NCBI GenBank assembly: GCA_964506935.1 | Contig: CAZDOD010000018.1 | Coordinates: 1-24,479, forward strand | Direction of reading: 5' to 3' | Source: CAZDOD01 sp964506935 | GTDB taxonomy: Bacteria; Desulfobacterota; Zymogenia; Zymogenales; Zymogenaceae | DNA length: 24,479 nt | Shown: positions 23,374 through 24,479 of the stretch, in pieces | Numbering within the stretch: position 1 is the stretch's first letter | Layout of the letters: the number at the start of each line of letters is the position of its first letter | The notes under the pieces: generated by a model | Seen by the model: only the letters and a program-made list of their open reading frames with translations | Database searches by the model: none | What the model was told of the DNA's origin: nothing | Made by a program: the position numbers and the translations under genes

Positions 23374-24478
23374 TCCTTTCCCTAACATACTCTCCATACC
23401 TTGTGAGGGCCGATAGTGCAACGGCACCCCTCAACGGTGAAGAAAAGAGCAATATCCCCCTACTTTTTAATATCTCCACAAAATCTCCCTTCTTTTCAAT
23501 GACAGTCTGGTCAACCACGGGTATAATCGGTTTTTTGTATTTATCCAAGAGGTCGATAATCTCCTCGGCGATGATCTCATCGGACTTTATATATATCTCG
23601 CCCACCTCTTTCATGTCGTAGAGCTGGGAGTATGGGGAACCTTTGATAAAACTCCCCCTGATGAAACCGTATCCTATCCCCAGGAGCATGACGGAGTCTA
23701 TATAGTCGCATTTTAGGATCGTGGTCAGAGATTGGTATAGGTTTTCCTCTCTCAGGCCTGCGGCGAGATCCACCGGGTTTGAACGGCTCCACCAGAATGG
23801 GAGGACCTTGTCCAGTTCGGCTTTGGTCTCGGATTTAAGGGGGACGACCTCGAGCCCTGCCTGATCGCACGCATCGGCGGCGAGGACGCCCCAGCCGCCG
23901 CCCATCGTAATTATCCCGACCCTCCTACCACCTGGAATCGGTTGCGACGAAAAGGCTTGTGCCATGTCGACCATCTCCTCGAGATCCCTGGCCCTTATCG
24001 CCCCTGATTGGATGAATACCGAATCATATATCGTGTCGCTTCCGGACATTGCGCCGGTATGTGAGGCGCTGGCGCGCGCACCCGCGTCGGTGTGTCCTGT
24101 CTTGAGGACCATTACGGGTTTTTCAGGCGTAACCTCCTTGAGGTCTTCTATGAAATTTCTCCCGTCATCTACACCCTCAATATATAGTAAAACGGCCTTC
24201 GTTTCGGGATCGTTTTTGAGGTAGGAGATGAAATCGGAGATGGTGAGGTCTCCCTCGTTTCCGCTCGATATTGTGCGGCATACACCTAGGCCCCTGTTGT
24301 TTAATGCCTGAACCAGGGAGTAGCCGACGTTCCCGCTCTGAGAGACGATCGATACGGGTCCGGGCTTCGGGGTCAGAGAAGGCATCCATGAGACGAGTCT
24401 TTCGGGGATCATGCTTACGATCCCCATACAGTTGGGTCCGATGATCCTTATCTTGTTGTCTCGTGCAAACCGCACCGT
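23363..24478 (-). CDS. ADP-forming acyl-CoA synthetase (CoA-binding/succinyl-CoA ligase-like), 5' end outside window
   Basis: About 371 residues are visible and the frame stays open to the window end, so the N-terminal part of the CoA-binding domain lies beyond it. Seen are 'RIIGPNCMGIVS', 'VSIVSQSGNVGYSL', 'SSGNEGDLTISDFISYL', 'VLLYIEGVDDGRNF', and 'ASHTGAMSGSD', where the His is probably the phosphorylated residue of the family. 'VGIITMGGGWGVLAAD' and 'NPVDL' belong to the third (ligase-CoA) domain. This is the alpha-type half of ADP-forming acetyl-CoA/acyl-CoA synthetases, which make ATP from acyl-CoA. The ATP-grasp beta half is absent here, so it would be a separate gene or subunit. Confidence 0.85.
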   Translation of the reverse strand, partial: TVRFARDNKIRIIGPNCMGIVSMIPERLVSWMPSLTPKPGPVSIVSQSGNVGYSLVQALNNRGLGVCRTISSGNEGDLTISDFISYLKNDPETKAVLLYIEGVDDGRNFIEDLKEVTPEKPVMVLKTGHTDAGARASASHTGAMSGSDTIYDSVFIQSGAIRARDLEEMVDMAQAFSSQPIPGGRRVGIITMGGGWGVLAADACDQAGLEVVPLKSETKAELDKVLPFWWSRSNPVDLAAGLREENLYQSLTTILKCDYIDSVMLLGIGYGFIRGSFIKGSPYSQLYDMKEVGEIYIKSDEIIAEEIIDLLDKYKKPIIPVVDQTVIEKKGDFVEILKSRGILLFSSPLRGAVALSALTRYGEYVRERTTS

Positions 24479-24479
24479 C

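Noticed and set aside
1..24479. CRISPR arrays, tRNA or rRNA genes, intact insertion sequences
   Set aside because: No regularly spaced repeats, no cloverleaf with CCA-like end, no rRNA blocks and no transposase motifs were seen.

Overview
The window reads as a fragment of an anaerobic bacterium, most likely a deltaproteobacterium (Desulfobacterota) known from a draft or metagenome assembly; there is a run of N at 13341-13350. The clues are a gene of the siroheme-dependent heme pathway (ahbD) directly behind hemB, a Cam-type gamma carbonic anhydrase, an ADP-forming acyl-CoA synthetase, a predicted selenoprotein, and the order 6S RNA - 5-formyl-THF cyclo-ligase - rny - ymdB - tyrS. UGA is used as an ordinary stop by many genes here, so the code is the standard bacterial one.

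Layout. 1-805: 3' end of a DUF11-type surface protein, closed by a C/T-rich terminator shared with a convergent GPH-type sugar transporter (914-2341, minus). 2522-7345, plus strand: a strong promoter and a two-selenocysteine redox protein (2615-3328), then a short-chain dehydrogenase, a DUF72 protein, a TrmO-like tRNA methyltransferase, a membrane-anchored alpha/beta hydrolase and a VOC/glyoxalase protein, ending in a terminator at 7446-7480. 7479-19595, minus strand: gamma carbonic anhydrase; then the 6S RNA operon (6S RNA 13052-12866, fau, rny, ymdB, tyrS); then smc with a translationally coupled roadblock gene; then hemB (frameshifted as sequenced) and ahbD. 19663-23373, plus strand: an exported lipase-like protein, an AT-rich and probably foreign amino-acid permease with its own promoter and palindrome, a MerR-type regulator that appears to start at CTG, and a HIT-family protein. 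23363-24478, minus strand: an acyl-CoA synthetase cut by the window end.

The most exciting item is 2615-3328. A naive ORF call stops at UGA and yields a headless and tailless 203-residue protein. Read through, it is a 237-residue fusion of a C_GCAxxG_C_C-type domain and a glutaredoxin-like UXX-star domain. UGA replaces the expected redox cysteine in both (Sec24 and Sec235), and each UGA sits at the base of a hairpin with SECIS-like geometry. Functionally the window joins RNA metabolism (6S RNA, RNase Y, YmdB), translation (TyrS, TrmO), chromosome structure (SMC), heme synthesis (HemB, AhbD) and redox chemistry.
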